A DNA stretch of 64,000 nucleotides from Hyphomicrobiales bacterium. Its GTDB lineage: Bacteria; Pseudomonadota; Alphaproteobacteria; Rhodospirillales; JACKKN01. Each line of letters starts with the position of its first letter. Positions within the stretch are counted from its first letter, which is position 1. The stretch covers positions 1 to 64,000 of the forward strand of contig JACKKN010000001.1 of NCBI GenBank assembly GCA_024236415.1, in the 5' to 3' direction. Below the pieces are notes generated by a model. It was not told the origin of the DNA and searched no databases. It saw nothing but the letters and a program-made list of their open reading frames with translations. Below are positions 8,180-20,193 of the stretch, in pieces. The position numbers were made by a program, and so were the translations under genes.

Positions 8180-9115
8180 ATGGGCGACGCGGTCCTGGTC
8201 ACCCTGCCGTTCTTCGCCGTCATCCTGGGCGGATGGCTGGCCGGCAAGCGGCGCCTGCTGTCGCCCGAGGGCATTGTCGGGCTGAACAGCTTCGTGTTCC
8301 TGTTCGCCCTGCCCTGCCTGCTGTTCCGCTCCATGGCGACGCGGCCCATCGCCGAGATCGCCGACCTGCCGTTCCTGGCCGCCTACGCCGGGGGCGGGCT
8401 GCCGGTGTTCGCCCTGGCGGCCCTGGGCGGGCGGCTGCTGTTCCGCCATTCGCCGGGCCTGGCGGCCCTGCAGGGCCAGGGGTCGGTGGTGGGCAACGTG
8501 GGTTTCCTGGGCCTGCCCCTGGTGATCGGCCTGCTGGGGACCGGGGCGGCCCTGCCGGTCATGCTCTGCCTGCTGGTGGACCTGCTGGTCATGGTGCCGC
8601 TGTCGATCGCGTTCCTGGAGCGCGACCGCGGCCGCCGCGACGGCCAGGCCGGGGGCTGGCGCGGCATGGTGCGGTCCCTGGTGGTCAACCCCTTCGTCCT
8701 GTCCATGGGCGGCGGCATCGCCTGGAGCGCCACCGGCATCGCCCTGCCCGGCCCGGTCGATTCCCTGACCGCCCTGCTGGGCGCGGCGGCCGGGCCGGCG
8801 GCCCTGTTCGCCCTGGGCGCCACCCTGGCCGGGCGGCCCCTGGGCCACGGCTTCGGCGAGGCCGCCTATTTGTCGGTCTTCAAGCTGGCGGTCCACCCCC
8901 TGGCGGTGTGGCTGGTCATGGTGCCGCTGACGGGCACGGACCCCCTGTGGGCCACGGCGGCGGTGCTGGTGGCGGCCTGCCCGGTGGCCGGCAACCTGTT
9001 CGTGGTCGCCCGGGCCTTCGGCGTCTACACGGCCAGGGCCTCGGCGGCGGTGCTGGTCTCCACCGCCGCGGGCATCGCCACCTTCTCGCTGATCGCCGGC
9101 CTCATCGCCGGCTGA
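8180..9115 (+). CDS. AEC-family (auxin efflux carrier-like) transporter
   Basis: The 311-residue protein is nearly all hydrophobic, with about ten predicted membrane spans, and has the AEC-family layout (N-terminal LLSPEGIVGLNSFVFLFALPCLLF; GFLGLPLVIGLLG). AEC proteins export organic anions; the substrate here is unknown. It starts 13 bases after cobD and converges on cobQ, with the two 3' ends overlapping by 14 bases. Cotranscription with cobD suggests, but does not show, a role in the cobalamin programme. Confidence 0.82.
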   Translation: MGDAVLVTLPFFAVILGGWLAGKRRLLSPEGIVGLNSFVFLFALPCLLFRSMATRPIAEIADLPFLAAYAGGGLPVFALAALGGRLLFRHSPGLAALQGQGSVVGNVGFLGLPLVIGLLGTGAALPVMLCLLVDLLVMVPLSIAFLERDRGRRDGQAGGWRGMVRSLVVNPFVLSMGGGIAWSATGIALPGPVDSLTALLGAAAGPAALFALGATLAGRPLGHGFGEAAYLSVFKLAVHPLAVWLVMVPLTGTDPLWATAAVLVAACPVAGNLFVVARAFGVYTARASAAVLVSTAAGIATFSLIAGLIAG

Positions 9116-10628
9116 GGGCCAGCAGGGCGTCCAGGTCCAGGTGCGCCTCCAGGTGGGCGGCCAGGGCGTCCAGGGTCTCCTCGACCCGGGCCTCGAAGGC
9201 GGCGCCGGCGGTGGCGCCGCTGCGGATCCGGTCCAGGAAGGCGCGGCGGAAGGCGTCGGCGGCAAACAGGCCGTGCAGGTAGCTGCCGCGCACCCGCCCG
9301 TCGGGCGACACGGCGCCCTCGGCGCGGCCGTCCTCCAGCGTCAGCCAGGGCCGGCGCCGGTCGGGCCCCTCGGTCAGGCCCACGTGCATCTCGTAGCCCT
9401 CCACCGGCAGGCGGTCGTGGCAGTCGGCGCCGCGCGCCAGCTCCAGGGTCTTGTCGCCGGTCAGCACCGTCTCCACGTCCAGCAGCCCCAGGCCCGGGGC
9501 GCCGCCCGGCGGGCCCTCGATGCCCTGGGGGTCGGCCACGCGGCGGCCCAGCATCTGGTAGCCGCCGCACAGGCCCACCACCTGGCCGCCGCGGCGCGCG
9601 TGGGCCAGGATGTCCACGTCCCAGCCGGTCTCGCGCAGGGCCGCCAGGTCGGCCAGGGTGGCCTTGGAGCCGGGCAGCAGCACCACGTCGGCCCCGGCCG
9701 GCAGGGGCTCGCCCTCGGGCACCACCACCACCCGCACCCCGGGCTCGGCCATCAGGGGGTCCAGGTCGTCGAAGTTGGCGATGCGCGGCAGGCGCGGCAC
9801 GGCGACGGTGATCAGGGCGCCGTCGCCGTCCGCCGCCGCTTCGGCATTGTCCAGGGCCATGGCGTCCTCGCGCGGCAGGGCCCGGGCCGGAGGGAAGAAC
9901 GGCACGATGCCGAAGCAGGCCATGCCGGTGCGCTCGGCGATGATCCCCACGGCATCCTCGAACAGCGAGGCGTCGCCGCGGAACTTGTTGATGACATAAC
10001 CCTTGATGCGCGCCCGCTCGGCCTCGGTGACCAGGGCGTGGGTGCCGACCAGGCTGGCGATGACCCCGCCGCGGTCGATGTCACCCACCAGCACCACCGG
10101 CAGGTCGGCGGCCTCGGCGAAGCCCATGTTGGCGATGTCGGCGGCGCGCAGGTTGACCTCGGCCGGGCTGCCGGCGCCCTCCACCAGGACCAGGTCGGCG
10201 CCCCGGCCGATGTGGTGGAAGCTGTCCAGGACCCGGGGCAGCAGGGTCTTCTTCAGGGCGTGGTAGTCCCGCGCCTGGGCGTTGCCTTCGACCTTACCCT
10301 GGACCACCACCTGGGCCCCCAGGTCCGTCTGCGGCTTCAGCAGTACCGGGTTCATGTGCACGCTGGGGGTGACGCGGGCGGCCCGGGCCTGCAGGGCCTG
10401 GGCGCGGCCGATCTCGCCGGTGGCGCCGCCGGTGGCGGCCTCGGCCGGGGTCACGGCGGCGTTGTTGGACATGTTCTGGGGCTTGAACGGGCGCACCGCC
10501 AGGCCCCGGTTGGCGTAGGCCCGGCACAGGCCGGCCACCAGCAGGGACTTGCCCACGTCCGACCCCGTGCCCTGGACCATGAGGGCCGGGACCGGAGCCT
10601 GTCCGCCGTCCGTCAAGGCCGGCCCCAT
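9102..10628 (-). CDS. cobQ: Cobyric acid synthase
   Basis: The product (about 508 residues) has an N-terminal P-loop-like ATPase domain (GTGSDVGKSLLVAG; LVGDIDRGG near residue 175) and a C-terminal class I glutamine amidotransferase domain (VVGLCGGYQMLG nucleophile cysteine near 340; GSYLHGLF histidine near 450). It amidates four carboxylates of adenosylcobyrinic diamide. The reading frame extends upstream into a REP-like palindrome, giving a spurious MDSRLRGND start. I prefer ATG 10628 (MGPALTDG), while ATG 10580 (MVQGTGSD) is nearly as good. Confidence 0.92.
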   Translation of the reverse strand: MGPALTDGGQAPVPALMVQGTGSDVGKSLLVAGLCRAYANRGLAVRPFKPQNMSNNAAVTPAEAATGGATGEIGRAQALQARAARVTPSVHMNPVLLKPQTDLGAQVVVQGKVEGNAQARDYHALKKTLLPRVLDSFHHIGRGADLVLVEGAGSPAEVNLRAADIANMGFAEAADLPVVLVGDIDRGGVIASLVGTHALVTEAERARIKGYVINKFRGDASLFEDAVGIIAERTGMACFGIVPFFPPARALPREDAMALDNAEAAADGDGALITVAVPRLPRIANFDDLDPLMAEPGVRVVVVPEGEPLPAGADVVLLPGSKATLADLAALRETGWDVDILAHARRGGQVVGLCGGYQMLGRRVADPQGIEGPPGGAPGLGLLDVETVLTGDKTLELARGADCHDRLPVEGYEMHVGLTEGPDRRRPWLTLEDGRAEGAVSPDGRVRGSYLHGLFAADAFRRAFLDRIRSGATAGAAFEARVEETLDALAAHLEAHLDLDALLALSRR

Positions 10629-10640
10629 CCGGAAATCGTC

Positions 10641-10660
10641 ATTCCCGCGCAGGCGGGAAT
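10641..10660 (-). repeat. REP-like palindrome B
   Basis: attcccgc/gcgggaat arms with a four-base loop, followed by ccattccgtc: this is element A in reverse orientation. It lies just upstream of cobQ and forms an inverted pair with element C, 77 bases away. Confidence 0.85.
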
Positions 10661-10737
10661 CCATTCCGTCGTCTTCGCCGTCGGGAGCGGTCGCGCGGAT
10701 TTGCGGCGCCCGTCACCCGGAATCGAAGGCGGCATGG

Positions 10738-10757
10738 GTCCCCGCCTGCGCGGGGAC
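10738..10757 (+). repeat. REP-like palindrome C
   Basis: gtccccgc-ctgc-gcggggac, followed by gacgg. Relative to A and B, both arms changed together (ATT to GTC, AAT to GAC), so the stem is kept. It lies in the cobQ-ysc84 gap, inverted to element B. Confidence 0.82.
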
Positions 10758-10784
10758 GACGGCGTTGCCGGCGGGGCCACCGCC

Positions 10785-11471
10785 TCAGAACTTGGCTAGG
10801 GCGTCGCGCAGGGGGTCGGCCTTGGGGTTCGCGTACTTGCCCTGCTGCACGATGCCGGTGGCGGTGGCGCCGTCGGCGTAATAGGCCTCGTTCCAGTCGT
10901 TGCGCCGGGCCAGCACCGCGCCCTCCAGCGACAGGCCGCCATAGACGCCGGCCGAGCGGGCGAAGACCAGGATGTCGGCCCCCAGGTTGGTGGTGGTGGC
11001 GCCCTCGATGCCGGCGCCGATGGTGCCCACCGTGACCTCCAGGTCGCCGCCCAGCTTGCCCTGGTTCTTGATCACCGCGTCCACGGCGCCCTTGTTGCGC
11101 AGCACCAGGATGATCTCCGACGCCTGGCCGCCGATCTGCAGGCCGACGCTGCCGGCGCCCATGGTGTAGAAGGCCGGGTAGGTCCAGGTGCCGTCGTCCT
11201 TGCGCGCCAGCAGCACGCCGTTGCCGCCCTCGCCGCCGACCACGAAGGCGGCCTTCAGCACCTCGGGGAAGATGACCACCCCGGCGGCCTTCTGCATCTC
11301 GCGGCGGAACAGCTTCATGGGCTCCTCGCCGCTGGCGCCGAATTCGGCCAGGGTGGCGTGGGCGTCCTCGACCAGGTGCACGGACTTGATGCGCGGCGGG
11401 TCCACGGTCAGGCAGCCGGCGACGGCGACGGCGACCAGCAGCAGGACGGAAAGGTGGCGGCGGGCAGGCAT
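10785..11471 (-). CDS. SYLF/YSC84-domain lipoprotein
   Basis: The 228-residue protein starts with a lipoprotein signal (LLLVAVAVAGC lipobox, Cys about residue 19) and continues as a SYLF (YSC84) domain with AAGVVIFPEVLKAAFVVGG near 65, QIGGQASEIILVLRN near 115 and DILVFARSAGVYGGLSLEGAVL near 175. SYLF domains bind lipids; the bacterial proteins are envelope-associated and of uncertain role. It sits between cobO and cobQ on the same strand, but nothing links it to cobalamin. Confidence 0.88.
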   Translation of the reverse strand: MPARRHLSVLLLVAVAVAGCLTVDPPRIKSVHLVEDAHATLAEFGASGEEPMKLFRREMQKAAGVVIFPEVLKAAFVVGGEGGNGVLLARKDDGTWTYPAFYTMGAGSVGLQIGGQASEIILVLRNKGAVDAVIKNQGKLGGDLEVTVGTIGAGIEGATTTNLGADILVFARSAGVYGGLSLEGAVLARRNDWNEAYYADGATATGIVQQGKYANPKADPLRDALAKF

Positions 11472-11500
11472 GGCGGCGGATCCCCCTGTTGTCTCGAGGT

Positions 11501-12112
11501 TCAGAATTCGACCCCCTTCTGCGCCTTGATCCCGGCGCGGAAGGGGTGCTTGACCAGGGCCATCTCGGTGACCAGGTCGGCGGCCTCCATCAGGTCATCG
11601 GCGGCGTTGCGCCCGGTAACCACCACGTGCAGGTCGGGGCGGCGGGCGCGCAGCACCGGCAGCACCTCGTCCAGCGCCAGGTATTCGTAGCGCAGCACGA
11701 TGTTCAGCTCGTCCAGGATCACCATGGCGACCCCGGGGTCGGCCATCATCTCCTGCGCCGCCTCCCAGGCGCGGCGGGCGGCGGCGATGTCGCGCGACTT
11801 GTCCTGGGTCTCCCAGGTGAAGCCCTCGCCCATGGCCTTGATGGTCACCAGGTCGGGGAAGGCCTCCAGCACCGATTTCTCGCCGGTGGACCAGGCGCCC
11901 TTGACGAACTGCACGATGCCCACGCGCATGCCGTGGCCGATGCAGCGCATGGCCATGCCCATGGCCGCCGTGGACTTGCCCTTGCCCTTGCCCGTGTGGA
12001 CGATCAGCAGGCCCTTCTCCTCGGTCTTGGTGGCCATGATCTTGTCCCGGGCGGCCTTCTTCTTGGCCATCTTCTGGGCGTGGCGGTCGGTGTCGGTATC
12101 GGATTCGGTCAT
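11501..12112 (-). CDS. cobO: Cob(I)yrinic acid a,c-diamide adenosyltransferase
   Basis: The 203-residue protein has the CobO/BtuR P-loop HTGKGKGKSTAAMG near residue 40, VQFVKGAW near 68 and VILDELNIVLRYEYL near 132. It transfers the adenosyl group of ATP to reduced corrinoid. The N-terminal 25 residues are charged, as in other CobO proteins. ATG 12112 is used because the longer frame upstream only mirrors the flavoprotein gene. It follows that flavoprotein gene by 80 bases on the same strand. Confidence 0.94.
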   Translation of the reverse strand: MTESDTDTDRHAQKMAKKKAARDKIMATKTEEKGLLIVHTGKGKGKSTAAMGMAMRCIGHGMRVGIVQFVKGAWSTGEKSVLEAFPDLVTIKAMGEGFTWETQDKSRDIAAARRAWEAAQEMMADPGVAMVILDELNIVLRYEYLALDEVLPVLRARRPDLHVVVTGRNAADDLMEAADLVTEMALVKHPFRAGIKAQKGVEF

Positions 12113-12192
12113 GGGGTCTCCCCGTCCCAGGTCCGGTCCAACATGGGGCGATTCGCCGGAAAGGTGAAGGGAAAGTTGGCCCTGTCCGGGGG

Positions 12193-14604
12193 CTAGGCCA
12201 GGATCGCCCGGCGCTCGGGGTCGTAGGGCGCGCGCGGGCTGCGGGTGGCCGGCACGGACTCGCCGAACACCTCGACCGCGTAGTCCGCCTGCCCGGCCTG
12301 GTCCGCCGGGACGTAGCCCAGCACCACGGGCCGGCCGACCGTGTGCCCGAAGCCGCCCGACGTGGTCAGCCCCAGCACCCGGCCGCCACGCAGGATGGGC
12401 TCGCCGCCGTGCACCGGGGCGTCGCGGTCCAGCAGCAGGCAGACCAGGCGCCGGTCGACCCCGGCGTCGCGCTGGCGCAGCAGGGCGTCGCGGCCCCGGA
12501 AATCCCCCTTGTCCCAGGCGACGCAGAAGCCCAGACCCGCCTCCAGCGGCGAATGGTCGGGTCCGATGTCGGCGCCCCAGTACAGGTAGCGCTTCTCCAG
12601 GCGCAGGCCGTCGATGGCCCGGTAGCCCACGTCCGCCAGGCCCAGGTCGGCGCCGGCGGCGCGCAGGGCGTCGTGGGCGTGGGCGGCGAACTCGGTGGGG
12701 ATGTGCAGCTCCCACCCCAGCTCGCCCATGTAGGTCAGGCGGATGGCCAGGGCCGGGGCGTAGCCGACCCCGATCTCGGCGCAGGTCATGTAGGGGAAGG
12801 CGGCGTTCGAGACGTCGCCGTCGGCGACCCGTTCCAGCACCTGGCGCGATTTGGGCCCGCACAGGTTGATCACCGCCCGCGCCGAGGTCAGGTCGGCGAA
12901 GCGCACCGACCCGTCGTCGGGCATGTGGCCGCGGATCCACTGCCCGTCGCGCACGCCGAAGCCGCTGCCGGTGACCACGTAGAAGCTGTCCTCGGTCAGG
13001 CGCATGACGGTCAGGTCGGCCTCGATGCCGCCGCGGTCGTTCAGCAGCTGGGTGTACACGGCGGCCCCCGGCGGCCGGTCCAGGTCGTTGGCCGCCAGGC
13101 GCTGCAGGAAGGCGGCGGCGCCGGGGCCCGAGACCTGGAACTTGCTGAACGAGGACTGGTCGATCATCGCCACCCCGCTGCGCACGGCGGCATGCTCGGC
13201 GGCCACGGCATCGAACCAGCCGGGGCGGCCGAAGGTGGGCACCTCGCGCCCGTCGGTGCCCGGCGCGGCGAACCAGTTCGGCCGCTCCCACCCGAACTTG
13301 GAGCCGAACACGGCGCCGCGCGCCGCCAGGCGGCCGTGCAGGGGGCTGCGCCGGGCGCCCCGCGCGCTGTCCATCTCGTGGCTGGGCCAGTGCATCTGGT
13401 AGTAGCGGCCATAGGCCTCCACCGCGCGCTCGGCCAGGAAGCGGGGGTTGGCGTGGTGCGGGCCGAAGCGGCGCAGGTCGAAGGCCCACAGGTCCATGCC
13501 CGGGTCGCCCTCCAGGATCCAGCGCGCCATGGCCTGGCCGGCGCCGCCCGAGGCGGCGATGCCCGAGGTGAAGCCGCAGGCCAGGAACAGGTTGTCCAGG
13601 TCCGGCGCCGGGCCCATGATCGGCTCGCCGTCGGGCGAGATGGGGATCGGCCCGTTGATCAGGTTGCGCACCCCCAGGTCGTTCAGCACCGGGATGCGCC
13701 GCGCCGCCGACAGGGCGATGCCCTCGAATCGGTCGAAGTTCGACGCCAGCAGCTCGCGCCCGAAGTCGAACGGCAGGCCGGCGGTCAGCGGCCGGGTGTC
13801 GGCCTCCCAGCCGCCGACGGCGAAGCCGCCGACCTCGGGCTTGAGGTAGAAGTTGCCGTCGGGGTCGCGCAGGGTCGGCGTATCGGGGGCCAGGTCCAGG
13901 CCCTTCTCGGTAACCATGTACTGGTGCTCGACCACCCCGGCGGGCAGGGCGATGCCGGCCATGGCCGCCACCTGGCGCGCCCACAGGCCGGCGGCCACCA
14001 GCACCGTCTCGCAGCGCACCGGGCCCTGGTCGGTCAGCACGCGCACGACGCGGCGGCCGCGCACCTCCAGCCCCGTCACCAGCACCCCCTCGGCGATGGT
14101 CACGCCGCCGTCGCGGGCGCCGCGGGCATAGGCCTGAGTCAGGCCGCTGGGGTCCACGTGGCCGTCGCCGGGGATGAAGGCGGCACCCACCACGCCGTCG
14201 GTGGACAGGTGCGGGAACAGGTCGCGCGCCTCGGCCGGCGACAGCAGCTCCATCTCCAGGCCGAAGGCGCGGGCCTGGCCGTGGGCGCGGCGCAGCTCCA
14301 GCCACCGGTCGGCCGAGGCCGCCAGGCGCAGGCTGCCCACGGGCTTCCAGTCCGTGGCCATGCCGGTCTCGGCGCCGATGCGGCCGTACAGGTCGACGCT
14401 GTCGCGCATCAGGCGGGTCAGGTTGCGCTTGGACCGCAACTGCCCCACCAGCCCGGCGGCGTGCCAGGTGGCGCCGTGGGTCAGGCCGGCCTTTTCCAGC
14501 AGCAGCACGTCGCCGGCCCCCATCCTGGCCAGGTGGTAGGCGGCGGCGCAGCCCAGGGCGCCGCCGCCGATGACCACGATGCGGGCGTCGCGGACGGCGG
14601 CCAT
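12193..14604 (-). CDS. Dimethylglycine/sarcosine dehydrogenase-like flavoprotein with folate-binding GcvT domain
   Basis: The 803-residue enzyme has an N-terminal FAD fold (IVVIGGGALGCAAAYHLARMG) followed by GATWHAAGLVG, whose histidine corresponds to the covalent FAD site of dimethylglycine and sarcosine dehydrogenases. A DAO domain extends to about residue 400. A GcvT/aminomethyltransferase region follows (TYMGELGWELHIP near 600, LGYRAIDG-like DVGYRAIDGLRLEKRYLY). Such enzymes demethylate N-methylglycines and pass formaldehyde-level carbon to tetrahydrofolate. The start has a GGAGG nine bases upstream and lies one base after the mttB stop, so the two genes are translationally coupled. Its exact substrate is inferred. 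Confidence 0.82.
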   Translation of the reverse strand: MAAVRDARIVVIGGGALGCAAAYHLARMGAGDVLLLEKAGLTHGATWHAAGLVGQLRSKRNLTRLMRDSVDLYGRIGAETGMATDWKPVGSLRLAASADRWLELRRAHGQARAFGLEMELLSPAEARDLFPHLSTDGVVGAAFIPGDGHVDPSGLTQAYARGARDGGVTIAEGVLVTGLEVRGRRVVRVLTDQGPVRCETVLVAAGLWARQVAAMAGIALPAGVVEHQYMVTEKGLDLAPDTPTLRDPDGNFYLKPEVGGFAVGGWEADTRPLTAGLPFDFGRELLASNFDRFEGIALSAARRIPVLNDLGVRNLINGPIPISPDGEPIMGPAPDLDNLFLACGFTSGIAASGGAGQAMARWILEGDPGMDLWAFDLRRFGPHHANPRFLAERAVEAYGRYYQMHWPSHEMDSARGARRSPLHGRLAARGAVFGSKFGWERPNWFAAPGTDGREVPTFGRPGWFDAVAAEHAAVRSGVAMIDQSSFSKFQVSGPGAAAFLQRLAANDLDRPPGAAVYTQLLNDRGGIEADLTVMRLTEDSFYVVTGSGFGVRDGQWIRGHMPDDGSVRFADLTSARAVINLCGPKSRQVLERVADGDVSNAAFPYMTCAEIGVGYAPALAIRLTYMGELGWELHIPTEFAAHAHDALRAAGADLGLADVGYRAIDGLRLEKRYLYWGADIGPDHSPLEAGLGFCVAWDKGDFRGRDALLRQRDAGVDRRLVCLLLDRDAPVHGGEPILRGGRVLGLTTSGGFGHTVGRPVVLGYVPADQAGQADYAVEVFGESVPATRSPRAPYDPERRAILA

Positions 14605-14605
14605 G

Positions 14606-16120
14606 TCAGTCCCTCCGCCCGGCACGGCGCCGGGTCTGGCGCCGGCCGCGGCCGGCGTGGGGCGGGGTCCAGCCCGCCGGCGGCACCGAATCGCCGGCCA
14701 CCAGGCCGTCGAAGGCGGCGCGCACCCGGGCGTCCACCTCGGGCGCCAGGGCCCGCGGGTTGGGCCGGGTCAGCACGGCGCGCACCTGTTCCAGGGCGCG
14801 GAACCGGATGTCCGTCGCCCCGGTGGCGGCCCAGACCTCGCGCGGCAGGCGGTTGGCCAGGCGCGGCAGCAGGGTGGCGGTCTTCATGCGGGCGAAGGTC
14901 TGTGCCGTGTCGACGAAGATGCCGCCCGGGCCCACGGCTCGGATCTCGTCCAGCGACAGGGCCGCCTCGTCGAACCCCAGGCCGGCGACGGCGCGCTTGA
15001 CCATCAGGGCGATCTCGTCGTCGATGGCGAGCTGGGCGTAGTCCAGGCACATCAGGGCGTCGGTCAGCCCGCCCATGACCACGTAGTCGATGCCGGCCAG
15101 GGCCGCCAGCAGCGGCGCCATGGCCTTCTCGAACCCGGCCTGGGCGTCGCTGACGGTGGCGTTGGTCAGGCCCAGGTAGCCGCCCGTGGGCACGCCGTAG
15201 AACCGGCCCATGGCGGCCACGGCGCCGGCCATGACGGCGGTCTCGATACCGCCCGGGGCGAAGGCGCCGTCGCGCATGTCGGCGAACACGGGCAGGAAGT
15301 TGTACAGCATGGGGGTGCCGGGCCCGGACATCTGCGCCAGGGCCGCCATGGCCAGCCATTCGGCGTTCATCTGCGCCATCATGCCGGGCAGGCTGAGCGG
15401 CGCCGACAGGCCGCCGATGGGGGCGATGGTGCCGTAGTTGGGGATGCCGTTCTCGGCGAAGAACATCAGCATCTCGGTGCTGTCGAAATCCATGGTCAGG
15501 GGCGACACCACCGGGCAGTGGCCAAAGGTGATGAACGGCCGCGCGGCGTAGGCCGCGGGCGAGCCGGCGATCAGCTCGCCCAGGGCCAGCACCTGGCGCG
15601 CCTCGGCCAGGTCGATGACGCTGGTGCGGCAGGGTTTGACGCAGTTCTTCAGGGCCGGATAGAAGCGCGACAGGCTGAACTGCCCCGCCGGCGCGTCGTC
15701 GGCCAGCACCGAGATGGAGAACACGTCGAACCCGTCCAGCTCGTTGACCAGGTGGCCCAGGCGGGCGATGTCGGCCGAGGTGGCGCGGCGCACCTGGCCG
15801 CTGACCGGGTCCAGCACGTCGGGGGCCGAGCTGGCGGTGGTGAAGGCGGGGACGGCGCGCGGCACCGTCAGGTCGAAGGCCGGGTCGCGGCCGCGCAGGG
15901 TGAAGGTGGCCGGCACCATGGCGCGGAATTCCTCGACCACCGCGGCGGGGAAGGTGACCACCCCGGTGTCGGTGTCGACGGCGCAGCCGTGGCGGGCCAG
16001 GCGGTCGCGCGCCTTGGAATTGCGGACCAGCAGGCCGACCTGGGCAAGGATTTCCAGGGACGCGTCGTGGGTGCGCCGCACCTGGTCGTCGGTCATGAAC
16101 CGGGCATGGGAAACGATCAT
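14606..16120 (-). CDS. Non-pyrrolysine MttB-family (trimethylamine methyltransferase-like) corrinoid methyltransferase
   Basis: The 504-residue protein belongs to the MttB/COG5598 family, recognisable from VSPLTMDFDSTEMLMFFAENGIPN-like sequence near 215, LSLPGMMAQMNAEWLA, the GAFAPGGIETAVMAGAVAAMGR region and a conserved C-terminal LDEI block. The frame has no in-frame amber codon, so it is the pyrrolysine-lacking branch, in which characterised members demethylate glycine betaine and related quaternary amines, transferring methyl to a corrinoid protein. ATG 16120 has GGGAGG upstream. Coupled to the DMGDH-like gene downstream and placed after cobN. No corrinoid-binding partner is in the window. 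Confidence 0.8.
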   Translation of the reverse strand: MIVSHARFMTDDQVRRTHDASLEILAQVGLLVRNSKARDRLARHGCAVDTDTGVVTFPAAVVEEFRAMVPATFTLRGRDPAFDLTVPRAVPAFTTASSAPDVLDPVSGQVRRATSADIARLGHLVNELDGFDVFSISVLADDAPAGQFSLSRFYPALKNCVKPCRTSVIDLAEARQVLALGELIAGSPAAYAARPFITFGHCPVVSPLTMDFDSTEMLMFFAENGIPNYGTIAPIGGLSAPLSLPGMMAQMNAEWLAMAALAQMSGPGTPMLYNFLPVFADMRDGAFAPGGIETAVMAGAVAAMGRFYGVPTGGYLGLTNATVSDAQAGFEKAMAPLLAALAGIDYVVMGGLTDALMCLDYAQLAIDDEIALMVKRAVAGLGFDEAALSLDEIRAVGPGGIFVDTAQTFARMKTATLLPRLANRLPREVWAATGATDIRFRALEQVRAVLTRPNPRALAPEVDARVRAAFDGLVAGDSVPPAGWTPPHAGRGRRQTRRRAGRRD

Positions 16121-16222
16121 GGCCGGCCCTCCCGATCCGGTCGCTGTCGCCGCGCGAGGATAGGCACCGCGGCCCGGCCAAGGCAAGCCGATTCGGTCAA
16201 TTCCGGTCGATATCACATAAAC

Positions 16223-19999
<3,777 letters not shown>

Positions 20000-20030
20000 G
20001 GGTTACGCTCCGTTCCCGTCCCGGTGCGTC

Positions 20031-20050
20031 GCCCCCGCGAAGGCGGGGGC
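20031..20050 (-). repeat. REP-like palindrome D
   Basis: gcccccgc-gaag-gcgggggc followed by ccattccgcc, reverse orientation. Both arms again changed together relative to element A. It sits 32 bases upstream of the cobN start and is inverted relative to element E. Confidence 0.82.
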
Positions 20051-20142
20051 CCATTCCGCCTTCGGGAACGGGGGACGGGCTGTGGCGGATGATGCCCCGC
20101 CCGGTTGGACCACCGCGCGCGGCCGGGAGGACGACGGAATGG

Positions 20143-20162
20143 GCTCCCGCCTGCGCGGGAGC
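20143..20162 (+). repeat. REP-like palindrome E
   Basis: gctcccgc-ctgc-gcgggagc preceded by gacggaatgg and followed by gacgg. It lies just beyond the cobW stop and forms an inverted pair with D, separated by 92 bases. Confidence 0.84.
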
Positions 20163-20193
20163 GACGGAGAGAGGGGCGGGATCGAGGCCACCC

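Noticed and set aside
6949..8349. Long leftward reading frame extending upstream of cbiX
   Set aside because: It lies opposite cobD in a GC-rich genome where mirror frames stay open; only the part from 6948 leftward has family motifs.
10629..10664. ATG at 10664 as the cobQ start (MDSRLRGND)
   Set aside because: This peptide is the translation of the REP-like palindrome, not a conserved CobQ N terminus.
12113..14305. Long leftward frame running into cobO
   Set aside because: It is the off-frame shadow of the dimethylglycine dehydrogenase-like gene, rich in Arg, Pro and Gly, with no recognisable motif.
14606..16120. Pyrrolysine-type MttB
   Set aside because: No in-frame amber codon interrupts the gene, and no pyl genes are in the window.
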